In this document: positions 45,742 through 49,480 of the stretch, piece by piece
Position numbering within the stretch: position 1 is the first letter of the stretch
Layout of the letters: the number at the start of each line of letters is the position of its first letter
Assembly: GCF_902635505.1 (NCBI RefSeq)
Contig: NC_045430.1
Location: 25,221,064-25,285,063 of the forward strand
Length of the DNA stretch: 64,000 nt
Reading direction: 5' to 3'
Source: Sarcophilus harrisii
Taxonomy: Eukaryota; Chordata; Mammalia; Dasyuromorphia; Dasyuridae
The notes under the pieces: generated by a model
Databases searched by the model: none
What the model was told of the DNA's origin: nothing
The model's input: only the letters and a program-made list of their open reading frames with translations
Made by a program: the position numbers and the translations under genes

Positions 45742-48435
45742 ATTTTTAAGTTTAGCATCATTTCTCTACCACCACCACCTCCAGTAAATACGACACCAGT
45801 ATTTCAGGAACGAATTGTGAAGGAGTCTTTTTAGAAATGAATCTTTAAGATCATCTTTGGTTCCAGGAACTCCTTGTGAAGCAACTTAAAATTAAATGAG
45901 GAGGAAATAAAAAACTTCAATGTAGATCATTATCGAGTTTATCAATTTATAGTCTTCAAGAGCTGTCTGTGGCATAGAGGGCTCAACCCAAGGCGAGTTT
46001 CATGGTCAGCACATATCAGAAGAACAATGTGGACATGAGTCTTTCTAACTCCAAGGTCAACTTTCTATCCATTACATCAAGATATCTCACAGGAGCAACT
46101 ATCTTTTCAATGAAAGAAATCAATAACCTGTGTGAGTGTGCTTTTATGCTTTTGAGACTTATAATTTTATAAATTAAGTAGTGATTTTTTTTAACGTAAT
46201 CCATGGCTAAATAAGCCATTCTTTGAATGGGATAATTATTAAGCTAGATAGAAAAAAACGACAAGTTACATCAGACATTTTAAAAGACAAAATGATTAAA
46301 TATCCTTTTAATAAATTCCTGATATGGATTCTGGACCTCAGACATTTAAAAAAGTAGTGATGAAAACAAATATAAGCAAGATTAAAAACTAACCACTGAC
46401 TGTAAGGTAAATTCTCCTTGATTATATAGTAAGTTACTTTCTCATGAGTAAAAATTTTATTTTATATTTCAGTTGATACCTATGAAACCCCTATGCAGAG
46501 ATACTGAAAGATGGGGGACAGGGGTGTGTGTGAGGAGGAAAAGATAGCATTTATAAAGATTATAATTTATAAAGATTTATATTTATAAATTTTATAAATT
46601 TATAATTTATAAAGATTAAACTTATAATTTATAAATTTTATAAAGATTATAAAGATTTATTTATAAAGATTAAATTTATAAAGATTAAAAGCTGTGTTAC
46701 AATATAATGTGGAAATATGTTTAATATAATCATATATGTATAACCTATGTAAAATTGTTTGCTGTCTTGGAAAGGGAAAAAAAAATTAAAACTCAAAACT
46801 TTATAAAACTGCTGAAAACTACTTTTACATGTAATTAGGAAAAACCAAAATAATATTAATGGGGGGCGGGGTGTAAACTATGTTGACAAACAGCCCTTTA
46901 CAGATGGAAAAATTTTCAAGCCTTTTCCTTTTCCAGATTAAAACAAACAAAATCAGAATGAGCCTGAATGACTTGCCCGAGATAAAAACCTATGGCTCCT
47001 TATTTCCTAAACTATATCAGATTATTATTCTAATAATTTCTAAAACTAAAATATTACGTCTATTTGGATAGCTTTAATACCATCAGCTTTATAACAATCA
47101 CTCAAAAAAAAATTCATGATTCCCTATCAAAAATAAAAGCCACCCACCAACTACTTTTCAATCAGGCCCTATATATTAATAACAATATTTACCCTGTTAC
47201 CAAAATTAATTTTGTATTTAAATTAGCCAAAAGCCTGGCTCCCTGTTCTTTTGCAATTCATTCTTAATCATAAGCATAACTGTTCACAAAAAAGTTAAAT
47301 TAAAAAGCAAAGGATAACTATGCACAATACAGTCATCTATTCCAAACCTTACCACATGTGCTTTGTATTTATGGGAAAGTAAAAAGATGCTAGCTAATAA
47401 TATTTTAAGACTATGTATTAAACGTAATTTGGGAGATGTGGTCAACACAAGAGAAATTTGTTTTGTTAGTTTGTGCATATCTGTTAGGAGGATTTAGGTT
47501 TTCTTTTTTAGGGGGAAGTGAAATTAATTTTTTGAAAAAATAAAATGTAAATTTACCAAATATATATCTCAAGCATTATTAACTTGAAGAGTACACTAGT
47601 CCATGTCAATGCCTCTCAAAAAAACTATCAAAAAGTGACAGCACTCACATTTCTACAAAATTCTAACACTTATCCACTGATATTTAGTAAGGTAATCTAA
47701 ACCTGTCTCAAACAGCTAGAAATGCTTACCCCAAAAAAATTTTTTTAATGAAAACCTCATTTTAAAACAATGGATTCATTAACTATTCCAAAACATACTA
47801 ATCCTTATATTATACAATTTTTACATTCAAATAAGGTACAAATAAAATCTGTCCAATAACAAAAAAGAGAAAATCATATAGAATTTTGCATTTACTCAAG
47901 AGAGAAAAATGTTAGTCAGTAAGTGAAGCCAAAGTCACAGCTAATTATAAAAAATTCAACAAATAATTTTGCCATAACACATCATTAAATCAGGAAAGTA
48001 AGCTAAAGGGGCAGAACCTCACTTCTTCTAATACAAAGTCTTCATATTACAAGATATATCTTAGTTTTGTTAACATATGCCTATCTCATAAGACAAATAA
48101 AATTAAACTGTAGGTTGGTATGACACAGAAAAATCTGCAAGTAAGTAGATCAAAACAACAAAAATAACATGGTTTACCTGATAGTATTTCTTAAGATAAA
48201 AGGCACAAATTGGTATCTTAAACACAATTTTTATTACTAGCTTTCATTTCAAGCTTACCTGTTTAGTTGACTTTTTTGTGCCATTGAAAATCTTCCAAGC
48301 TAGCCCATTGCCACCACTGGCAACATGTCGACCAACATCGAATTCTCTGGTGACAGGATTTCCCATTACTGCACTGGTGACATCAGCTGTTACTTTTGTA
48401 ACTGTACTCTTCAATTTATTCAGCATGGACTCCAT
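2752..48435 (-). CDS. SCYL2: SCYL2 (SCY1-like pseudokinase 2 / CVAK104), 17 coding exons
   Basis: Seen: seventeen exons with AG acceptors and GT donors join to 2,784 nt (927 residues plus stop), close to the human 929, with matching reading phases throughout. Order in the protein: kinase-like domain about 32-327 (exons 2-8), HEAT-type helical region about 340-600 (exons 8-14), then a low-complexity S/T/Q/N/P-rich tail with an NPF motif at 898-900 and C-terminal DLFG. The catalytic triad is degenerate: Phe64 where the VAIK lysine should be, H176-G177-N178 for HRD and G196-F197-D198 for DFG. Known of the family: SCYL2 binds clathrin and AP2 and acts in endosome/TGN traffic, including Frizzled turnover. 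No signal peptide or membrane segment is visible. The ATG has a strong context (A at -3, G at +4) and an in-frame TAA 24 nt upstream at 48460-48462. No disabling change was seen. Identification is by recalled similarity to human SCYL2. Confidence 0.97.
3394..4031. other. SCYL2 intron 17
   Basis: 638 bp, AT-rich with A-homopolymer runs (3608-3618, 3788-3830). No repeat family or gene was recognised. Confidence 0.6.
4032..4151 (-). CDS. SCYL2: SCYL2 exon 17 (residues 675-714)
   Basis: 120 nt, phase 0; acceptor TTTGAAG, donor AACAG|GTCAGT. It encodes [20 protein letters not shown] and [20 protein letters not shown]. The K/E/Q-rich first half is predicted helical or coiled coil, and the basic/proline-rich end leads into the disordered tail. 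Confidence 0.95.
4152..6099. other. SCYL2 intron 16, including A/G and T homopolymers
   Basis: 1.9 kb. It holds T-rich 4198-4238, a T-tract of about 22 at 5360-5381, and A11-G10 followed by A14 at 6037-6088. The T-tract could be the tail of an unrecognised minus-strand retrosequence. No gene was seen. Confidence 0.5.
6100..6192 (-). CDS. SCYL2: SCYL2 exon 16 (residues 644-674)
   Basis: 93 nt, phase 0; acceptor CAACAG, donor AAAGA|GTAAGT. It encodes [20 protein letters not shown] and [11 protein letters not shown]. The intron next to its donor holds A- and G-homopolymer runs from 35 to 70 bases inside the intron. Confidence 0.94.
6337..6403 (-). CDS. SCYL2: SCYL2 exon 15 (residues 621-643)
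   Basis: 67 nt, the smallest coding exon; acceptor TTGCAG, donor GTCAG|GTAAGA. It completes Lys621 and encodes [20 protein letters not shown] and SQ. This linker is among the less conserved parts. The next intron (6193-6336, 144 bp) is the shortest in the gene. Confidence 0.94.
6404..7059. other. SCYL2 intron 14, first part
   Basis: A short decayed MIR/L2-like 3' end (AGTGCTTAATAAATGTTTT) lies at about 6495-6516. Otherwise nothing recognisable. Confidence 0.4.
7065..7260 (-). repeat. Unclassified interspersed repeat, copy A
   Basis: The stretch around 7115-7165 (CCAGATTAAAATGTTACTAG and following) is, on the minus strand, similar to a segment at 45,095-45,180. Both match a high-copy marsupial repeat I recall but cannot name. 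Boundaries are approximate. Confidence 0.4.
7633..7733 (-). CDS. SCYL2: SCYL2 exon 14 (residues 588-621)
   Basis: 101 nt ending in phase 2; acceptor ATTTTAG, donor CAAAA|GTGAGT. It encodes [20 protein letters not shown] and [13 protein letters not shown]; the last two bases start Lys621. The heptad-like leucines suggest a short coiled coil. Confidence 0.95.
7955..8090 (+). mobile_element. MIR/CORE-SINE fragment
   Basis: Contains the SINE sequence GTGGCCAAGTGACTTTAG and CATCTGTAAAATGAGAAAC, then a TTCTAGTTCTAACCTA end. Strongly diverged. Confidence 0.6.
8865..9060 (-). mobile_element. MIR/CORE-SINE fragment
   Basis: Plus-strand reading GCTTGCAAAGCATTGTATAC and CATTTTACAGATGAGCAAGC is the reverse complement of the MIR-type body; it ends in a tRNA-derived part near 9050. 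Confidence 0.6.
9061..10107. other. SCYL2 intron 13, proximal part
   Basis: GC-richer than most of the intron. Short MIR/L2-like traces lie at about 9095-9125 and 9180-9245. Nothing else recognised; open frames here are chance. Confidence 0.45.
10108..10226 (-). CDS. SCYL2: SCYL2 exon 13 (residues 548-587)
   Basis: 119 nt; acceptor ATATTAG, donor ATCAG|GTGAGT. It completes Gly548 and encodes [20 protein letters not shown] then [19 protein letters not shown], the last helical repeat. Confidence 0.96.
10227..11260. other. SCYL2 intron 12, first kilobase
   Basis: No gene or clear repeat. There is a C/A homopolymer junction at 10289-10305 and a CT run at 10774-10790. Confidence 0.45.
11262..11425 (+). 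mobile_element. Decayed MIR/CORE-SINE
   Basis: Pieces such as AGAAATCACTTCTCTCTGGG and CCCAGGTCCCTTCCCACTGC follow the order of a marsupial MIR-type SINE. A short GATGAT run follows. Confidence 0.5.
12018..12150 (-). CDS. SCYL2: SCYL2 exon 12 (residues 504-548)
   Basis: 133 nt ending in phase 1; acceptor TTAATAG, donor TTTAG|GTAGCT. It encodes [40 protein letters not shown] and MGIL; the last base starts Gly548. Confidence 0.95.
12395..12655 (+). mobile_element. Near-full-length MIR-type CORE-SINE
   Basis: tRNA-like head (AGGTGGCCCATTGAGTAGAG), then GAGTTCAAATTCTGTCCCCA, CATCTACAAAATGAAGGTTA and the 3' CTTAGCATAGTGTCTGGCAC with TAAATGCTAGTAATTATTAT. All parts are in order, moderately diverged. 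Confidence 0.75.
12942..13134 (+). mobile_element. WSINE1-type marsupial tRNA SINE, full length
   Basis: Starts GGGGCAGCCAGGTGGTGCAG, carries box A/B-like parts and CTAGCTGTGTGACCTTGGGC, and ends in a degenerate A-rich tail (13078-13134). Flanks ACAGGCTCTCA (12930-12940) and GCAGGGTCTCA (13134-13144) look like a target-site duplication with slight decay. Confidence 0.88.
13258..13371 (-). CDS. SCYL2: SCYL2 exon 11 (residues 466-503)
   Basis: 114 nt, phase 0; acceptor TTCATAG, donor TTGCT|GTAAGT (no G before GT, otherwise strong). It encodes [38 protein letters not shown]. Confidence 0.95.
13372..15140. other. SCYL2 intron 10
   Basis: 1.8 kb of AT-rich DNA. I recognise no gene and no confident repeat; 14,040-14,420 is moderately GC-rich and may be an old SINE or DNA element. 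Confidence 0.4.
15141..15263 (-). CDS. SCYL2: SCYL2 exon 10 (residues 425-465)
   Basis: 123 nt, phase 0; acceptor AAACAG, donor CCAG|GTAAGA. It encodes [20 protein letters not shown] and [20 protein letters not shown], part of the helical-repeat region. Confidence 0.96.
15663..15839 (-). CDS. SCYL2: SCYL2 exon 9 (residues 366-424)
   Basis: 177 nt, phase 0; acceptor CTTGCAG after a C/T tract, donor CCAG|GTGTGT. It encodes [40 protein letters not shown] and [16 protein letters not shown]-like helices near-identical to other mammals as recalled. Confidence 0.96.
16150..16345 (-). mobile_element. MIR/CORE-SINE
   Basis: Plus-strand text AAGCCAGAAGAGACCTGAGA, CATTTTACAAATGAGGAAAA and a decayed end near GCCCAGCTCC are the reverse complement of the SINE. 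It lies in SCYL2 intron 8. Confidence 0.65.
16346..16440 (+). mobile_element. L2-type 3' end
   Basis: CTCCTTGAGGGCAAGGAGCC and CAGGTCCTTAATAAACATCC match the characteristic L2/MIR 3' terminal segment. It adjoins the preceding SINE. Confidence 0.6.
16810..16935 (-). CDS. SCYL2: SCYL2 exon 8 (residues 324-365)
   Basis: 126 nt, phase 0; acceptor TTTAG, donor CTAAG|GTTTGT (weaker than consensus). It encodes [20 protein letters not shown], then [20 protein letters not shown] and PK, linking the kinase-like fold to the helical-repeat region. Confidence 0.95.
17440..17556 (-). CDS. SCYL2: SCYL2 exon 7 (residues 285-323)
   Basis: 117 nt, phase 0; acceptor GACTAG, donor CAAAG|GTAAGT. It encodes LSRLGSSSL then [20 protein letters not shown] and PDADQMTK, the end of the kinase-like domain with the conserved late arginine (TVRPDA). 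Confidence 0.95.
17942..18163 (-). CDS. SCYL2: SCYL2 exon 6 (residues 211-284)
   Basis: 222 nt, phase 0 at both ends; acceptor TCATAG, donor ATCAG|GTATTT. It encodes [20 protein letters not shown], the APE-like [10 protein letters not shown] of the C-lobe, and continues through [17 protein letters not shown] to SFSRQLDQ. Confidence 0.97.
18780..18995 (+). mobile_element. MIR-type CORE-SINE
   Basis: In intron 5: CTTCATCTCTACAATGGGAA, CTGTTGTGAAGATCACAGAA, GTGTGCTTTGCACACTTGAA and CATTATTAC, in the order of a marsupial MIR. Confidence 0.7.
19152..19301 (-). CDS. SCYL2: SCYL2 exon 5 (residues 161-210, pseudo-catalytic loop)
   Basis: 150 nt, phase 0 at both ends; acceptor TTACAG, donor AAGAG|GTAATG. 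It encodes [30 protein letters not shown] and [10 protein letters not shown]. The catalytic loop reads HGN (176-178) instead of HRD, and the metal-binding motif reads GFD (196-198) instead of DFG. Both substitutions are as I recall for SCYL2 in other mammals. Confidence 0.96.
19302..20064. other. SCYL2 intron 4, AT-rich half
   Basis: Over 75% AT by eye, with short ATTTAA-type tandem runs near 19,400-19,490. Nothing else seen. Confidence 0.45.
20065..20240 (+). mobile_element. WSINE1-type SINE, older copy
   Basis: GAGGCAACTGGGTAACACAG, CTGAGTTCAATTTAACCTCA and TAGCTGTGTGGCTCTGGCAA, with an AAAACGAAACAAAAAAC tail. More diverged than the copy at 12.9 kb. Confidence 0.75.
20488..20568. repeat. 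AT-rich tandem repeat plus (TA)n
   Basis: A unit of about 30 bp beginning ATATATTTCTGTGTATGTAT occurs twice back to back and runs into a (TA)n tract ending near 20,567. Confidence 0.85.
20788..20932 (-). CDS. SCYL2: SCYL2 exon 4 (residues 112-160)
   Basis: 145 nt; acceptor CTATAG, donor TTCAG|GTATGT. It completes Arg112 and encodes [20 protein letters not shown] onward to ETKYGLLQ, matching the hinge and alpha-D/E region of the SCYL2 kinase-like domain. Reading continues past both splice sites for a while, giving a longer open frame at 20623-21075 that is not real coding sequence. Confidence 0.96.
21590..22533 (+). mobile_element. L2 LINE, 3' part
   Basis: About 0.9 kb follows the L2 3' half in order: AACTGCCTACTGAATATCTC, TCATATGTTCAATCAGTTGC, TCTCTCATCTGGACAACATA, CTCTTCACAACCCAGCTCCA and an end at TGGTGTCTGGCATACATATA with a short TGATTGA tail. 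Frames are broken by age. Confidence 0.7.
22534..23514. other. SCYL2 intron 3, unassigned stretch
   Basis: No gene was recognised. Short open frames of 124 and 135 codons here lack family features and are not supported as genes. Some parts may be further L2 debris. Confidence 0.4.
23515..23625 (-). mobile_element. MIR/CORE-SINE fragment
   Basis: Plus-strand GGCTTGAAGGTTACAAAGCA, AGCCTTGGGAAGAAATTAGT and CTAATTTAGAAACTGGTAGA are a decayed reverse-complement MIR body. Confidence 0.55.
24400..24600 (+). mobile_element. L2 LINE fragment
   Basis: CCACTTGGATGTCTCGCTGT and CTAGACTAGAAACTTGGTAG follow the L2 coding region upstream of the part found at 21.6-22.5 kb. Confidence 0.6.
24620..25560 (+). 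other. Possible L1 5' region, unproven
   Basis: Moderately GC-rich sequence with a style like marsupial L1 5' UTRs (CCAGAAGCTGACAGGCAACA and similar around 25,150). A 112-codon open frame (25112-25450) shows no protein family. I list it to flag that the stretch differs from its surroundings. Confidence 0.25.
25561..26442. other. SCYL2 intron 3, unassigned stretch
   Basis: AT-rich; nothing recognised apart from a possible old repeat at 25,885-25,970 of unclear family. Confidence 0.4.
26443..26477. repeat. (TA)n microsatellite
   Basis: About 13 TA units at 26453-26477 after an ACATATATATGTGAC lead-in. Confidence 0.9.
26500..26890 (+). mobile_element. Decayed L2-type 3' end
   Basis: Sequence near 26,760-26,880 (TAACCACACTGCCTAGAACA, ATGCTAAATGGCTTGTTTAC) resembles L2/MIR 3' ends. 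The left limit is uncertain. Confidence 0.4.
27130..27287 (-). CDS. SCYL2: SCYL2 exon 3 (residues 60-112)
   Basis: 158 nt; acceptor TATTAG before GAAGTGGCT, donor CCAG|GTAAAT; ends in phase 2, splitting Arg112. It encodes the start [10 protein letters not shown], where the beta-3 lysine of active kinases is replaced by Phe64, then the alpha-C-like segment and [17 protein letters not shown]. Confidence 0.96.
27288..28590. other. SCYL2 intron 2, first part
   Basis: AT-rich with no recognisable gene or confident repeat. Confidence 0.45.
28600..29900. repeat. Repeat-like sequence of unknown family
   Basis: It begins AT-rich, includes mixed TA/CA microsatellites (28,885-28,965; TA tract 29,733-29,758) and then a pyrimidine-rich stretch (29,120-29,540) unlike unique intron. 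It reads like a high-copy marsupial retrotransposon fragment, but I cannot assign the family. Confidence 0.4.
30285..30435 (-). mobile_element. MIR/CORE-SINE
   Basis: Plus-strand ATCATAGATTTAGAACTGGA, TTAGGAAATTGTGGCCCACA and CCTATAAGTAGCCCGTGGCA give the reverse-complement order of the element. Confidence 0.6.
30436..31929. other. SCYL2 intron 2, unassigned stretch
   Basis: AT-rich with homopolymer runs: A16 at 30,673-30,688, T and C at 31,260-31,274, and A11 followed by G10 at about 31,379-31,400. Nothing else recognised. Confidence 0.45.
31930..32180 (-). mobile_element. L1 3' UTR fragment, sense to SCYL2
   Basis: Plus-strand CACAGTAATATTCCATTATA, CTTAGCCATTCCTAGTAAGG and GTGTTGCTATAAATATTTTG are the reverse complement of the marsupial L1 3' UTR. 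It may be the end of the larger L1 to its right, separated by an L2-like piece, or a separate insertion. Confidence 0.7.
32190..32430 (+). mobile_element. L2-type 3' end
   Basis: TCTTCCCTCTGCTAATTATC, CCCCATTATAGCAGGGACTG and AGGTACTTAATAAACATTAA match the L2 3' terminal region. Confidence 0.65.
32431..36662 (-). mobile_element. Old L1, near full length, antisense orientation, interrupted
   Basis: Read on the minus strand, about 35-36.66 kb looks like L1 5' UTR/ORF1 sequence (5' end ACTACCAAAATGGTGAACTA at 36,643-36,662) and about 32.6-35.1 kb like ORF2 (antisense landmarks such as AAGTATTTTGTGGTTAAGTC at 34,528-34,547 and the segment before 32,862). It is interrupted by a plus-strand L1 at 32,875-33,616. 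Reading frames are badly decayed, so it is inactive. It lies sense to SCYL2. Limits of about 32.43 kb and 36.66 kb are approximate. Confidence 0.7.
32875..33616 (+). mobile_element. L1 3' end inserted into the older L1, with 12-bp TSD
   Basis: A 3' UTR of the second L1 family, ending TGTCTTTGGAAAAATAAAAT then an A/T tail. The target-site duplication AAAAGGTCCATC is present at 32863-32874 and 33617-33628, a perfect match. Landmark: CCTGGAGAGACTTACATGAA at 33,150-33,169. Confidence 0.88.
36663..37106. other. SCYL2 intron 2, unassigned stretch
   Basis: About 440 bp; 36,880-37,050 is C/A-rich on the plus strand. Nothing recognised. Confidence 0.45.
37107..37774 (+). repeat. Polypurine (GGGA/GGAGA) block with internal tandem units
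   Basis: About 670 bp of nearly pure G/A on the plus strand built from GGGAGAGA/GGAGGGA units. A 16-17 bp unit (GAGCAAAGGGAGAGG) repeats about six times at 37,580-37,680. A less purine-pure segment GCAGAAGCATG... occurs at 37,282-37,320 and again at 37,470-37,506, so a higher-order period of about 188 bp is visible. Long open frames on both strands (up to 266 codons) follow from base composition and are not genes. Confidence 0.9.
37775..38933 (-). mobile_element. 5'-truncated L1 beside the polypurine block
   Basis: Minus-strand L1: poly(A) end near 37,790-37,803, 3' UTR to about 38,570, ORF2-end sequence to 38,933. The sequence joins directly from AGAATTAGAAAGTTC to later ORF2 sequence, suggesting an internal deletion near 38,560-38,600. 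The 11-mer GAGAGATTTTT occurs at 37764-37774 and 38934-38944, a likely TSD whose left copy lies in the purine block. Confidence 0.82.
38945..39159. other. SCYL2 intron 2, short unassigned stretch
   Basis: Nothing recognised. Confidence 0.4.
39160..39245. repeat. Polypyrimidine-rich tract
   Basis: TC-rich on the plus strand (CTCTCTCTTCCTTCTTTCCT and similar), about 85 bp. It is 1.4 kb from the polypurine block and of opposite strand sense. Confidence 0.85.
39300..39440 (-). mobile_element. MIR/CORE-SINE
   Basis: Plus-strand ACAACCCTGTGAGGTAACTA, GTTTTACAGATGAGGAACAT and CACAGCTAGAAAGTTCAATT. Clear MIR-type reverse complement. Confidence 0.75.
39441..40331. other. SCYL2 intron 2, unassigned stretch
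   Basis: No gene or confident repeat seen. Confidence 0.45.
40332..40381. repeat. (GA)n microsatellite
   Basis: About 25 uninterrupted GA units, directly followed by a SINE. Confidence 0.97.
40385..40640 (+). mobile_element. Marsupial tRNA SINE with RTE/BovB-like tail
   Basis: Head AGGCAGTTAGGTGACACAAT and GAGTCCAGGAGACTCATCTT, middle GTTGTGTGACCCTGGGCATG, then the RTE-related tail AGCTGGAAAAGGAAATGGCA, CCAAATGGGGTAACGAAGAG and TTGGACATAACTGAAATGAT. The tail resembles the BovB/Bov-tA 3' end, implying mobilisation by an RTE LINE. Confidence 0.82.
40925..41050 (-). mobile_element. MIR/CORE-SINE fragment
   Basis: Plus-strand TTACAGAGTTGCCTGGGGCA, AGTAAGTGATTTGATCCCAA and AGGTAGCACTCTACC are the reverse complement of a SINE head and middle. 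Confidence 0.5.
41070..41608 (+). mobile_element. L1 3' UTR, long copy
   Basis: Longest copy of the first L1 3' UTR family here, from TTATTATTGTTCTGTAAGAA through GAGACTTACATGAACTGATG to CATACATATAACCTGTAAAT. It stops without a poly(A) tail, so the end is truncated or rearranged. Antisense to SCYL2. Confidence 0.88.
42090..42590 (+). mobile_element. Old L1 3' UTR fragment
   Basis: Order matches an L1 3' UTR (GAAAGCAATTTGGCACTAAC, CTTGAGAAATGGCTGCACAA, GTATGAATTGATGCAGACTA), heavily diverged. Confidence 0.65.
42600..42700. repeat. Mixed (TA)/(CA) microsatellite
   Basis: ATATATGCACATATGTGCAC and a TATATATATATATATGCACA stretch. More of the same type continues to 42,760. Confidence 0.8.
43005..43043. 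repeat. (AAAC)n and poly(A) tract
   Basis: Four AAAC units followed by about 24 A. A T18 tract also lies at 42,805-42,822. Confidence 0.9.
43165..43260 (-). mobile_element. MIR/L2-like fragment
   Basis: AGAGCTTTCTATGTTCCAGG and CATTCTGCTACTCACTGG match the repeat segment usually read as TACTATGTGCCAGGCACTGT. A similar piece is at 55,135-55,215. Confidence 0.5.
43645..43984 (+). mobile_element. 5'-truncated L1 with perfect 15-bp TSD
   Basis: It starts at CTCTGGGAGATGACTAAAAA, ends GTAAATAAAAGGCTATTAAA and an A-rich tail. The TSD TAAAAAAACATTCTT is at 43630-43644 and 43985-43999. Intact TSD and tail mark a young insertion. Confidence 0.92.
44000..45079. other. SCYL2 intron 2, unassigned stretch
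   Basis: AT-rich with A- and T-homopolymers and an (AAAAC)n run at about 45,056-45,080. Nothing else recognised. Confidence 0.45.
45080..45185 (+). repeat. Unclassified interspersed repeat, copy B
   Basis: TGACTTAGAAAACCACAAAT and TTTGTTAAATATTTCCTAAT match the same recalled marsupial repeat as copy A near 7.1 kb, opposite orientation. Limits approximate. Confidence 0.4.
45291..45703 (-). mobile_element. 5'-truncated L1, sense to SCYL2
   Basis: Read on the minus strand it ends AAAAGCTATAATTAAAAAAA. The plus-strand text TTTCAGCATTGACAGTTGCA, CTTCCCCCAGATGGCAGGTT and TCATAGTCATCTCCCAGAGC is the reverse complement of the first L1 3' UTR family, closest to the 51.2 kb copy. Confidence 0.88.
45705..45736. 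repeat. T32 homopolymer
   Basis: It abuts the truncated 5' side of the minus-strand L1. It could be the reverse complement of a poly(A) tail of another minus-strand retrosequence lying at 45,737 onward. Confidence 0.9.
45955..46085 (-). mobile_element. Decayed SINE (WSINE/MIR type)
   Basis: Plus-strand GTCTTTCTAACTCCAAGGTC and TTCTATCCATTACATCAAGA match the reverse complement of the tRNA-like head. Confidence 0.5.
46086..46540. other. SCYL2 intron 2, unassigned stretch
   Basis: Nothing recognised. Confidence 0.4.
46545..46690. repeat. AT-rich tandem repeat (TTTATAAAGATTA family)
   Basis: Irregular repetition of TTTATAAAGATTA-like 11-14 bp units over about 145 bp. TTTATAAA is self-complementary, so the tract can form cruciform hairpins. 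Confidence 0.85.
46691..48258. other. SCYL2 intron 2, last part before exon 2
   Basis: 1.57 kb of AT-rich DNA with no recognisable gene or confident repeat; short G-run GGGGGGCGGGG at 46,861-46,871. Confidence 0.45.
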
Positions 48436-48463
48436 TGTTGCAATGTTTTGCAATTCTATTTAC
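48259..48463 (-). CDS. SCYL2: SCYL2 exon 2 (first coding exon, residues 1-59)
   Basis: Acceptor TTTAG at 48464-48468 and donor CAG|GTAAGC at 48259. Coding runs 48435 to 48259 (177 nt, phase 0 at the end); 48436-48463 is 5' UTR. It encodes the N terminus from [10 protein letters not shown] and a glycine-loop equivalent at about 35-47 ([13 protein letters not shown]), ending in KSTKQ. The sequence is nearly identical to the human N terminus as I recall it. Confidence 0.97.
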
Positions 48464-48729
48464 CTAAATATATAATGAAAGGGAAAAAAATGCTTTGAAA
48501 ATTGCAACAGTATGCAAAAGAAGAGCCTTAATTCTCAGAGATTAACCATGATGTTTGTAAAAAGTTCAACACCCAAAGGTTTTATTTCATGTAAAATACA
48601 ATACACATACATAAAAACTATAGAAGTTTATAACAAGAAAAAGAACCCAGTCATATGTCCTTGGTAAGTAAAAACATAAGCCTGGAAAATAAATTTTCCA
48701 AATTTTAATTGCAATCAAGATCGTACAGA

Positions 48730-49480
48730 AAAGTCATAGAAAGAAAAGTGGTCAAATGATTTGAACAAATATTTTTCAAAAGGCAAACCATCAGCAACTG
48801 TATGGGGAAAAAAATCTTCCAAATCACTAAGAGAAATGTAAATCAAAACAAGTTTTACTTGACACATGACAAAAATGAAAAATGATACAAAGAGTCAATG
48901 CTGGAGGAACAGTAGAAAACTGGGTACACGAATACAGTTATTGTAGCTGTGCTTTAGTTCAATTCTTCTGAGCCATGATTTGAAATTAGGCTAGAGAAAT
49001 CACTCAACTGTTCAATTTTGGGGAATCTCTACTGGCCATACTATTTCAAAAAAGTAAAATACAAAGACAAAACATAGACCAAACTATCTGTAACAACACA
49101 AAGCTGAAAACCTAATAGCTTTACTAGAAGAGGGGATTAACTGAGCTGTAGTAAGCAAATATAGTGAAATATTAATGTACAATTTTTTTTTTTTTAAAAT
49201 GAGTAACTCGAAGAAAAAGACTCGCATGAACAGATGTAAGGAGAAATGAGCAGAACTAGGAGACTATTCACAAAGATTTTTACACAACACGAAGAGACAG
49301 AAAAACAAATTGCTGTGACCAATCTCAATCCCATTGAACACAGATGAAATACATAATTTGCTAAGCTATGAGATGGAGGAATATAGGACACAGATAAATG
49401 CACTGTGTCTTAAATGCATGCACATTCTTAAATATGGTTTAACTTAATTGTTTTTCTTTGTGAGAAGAGATGGTTTCAAT
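48730..49480 (+). mobile_element. Old L1 3' UTR
   Basis: In intron 1, 0.3 kb upstream of exon 2: TTCCAAATCACTAAGAGAAA, AATGCTGGAGGAACAGTAGA, GAAATGAGCAGAACTAGGAG in L1 3' UTR order. It is much more diverged than the young copies. Confidence 0.65.

Noticed and set aside
48259-48463. A possible upstream start for SCYL2 within exon 2 (TTG six codons before the ATG)
   Set aside because: TTG is not a likely start here, and an in-frame TAA lies just upstream; the ATG at 48433-48435 has a strong context.
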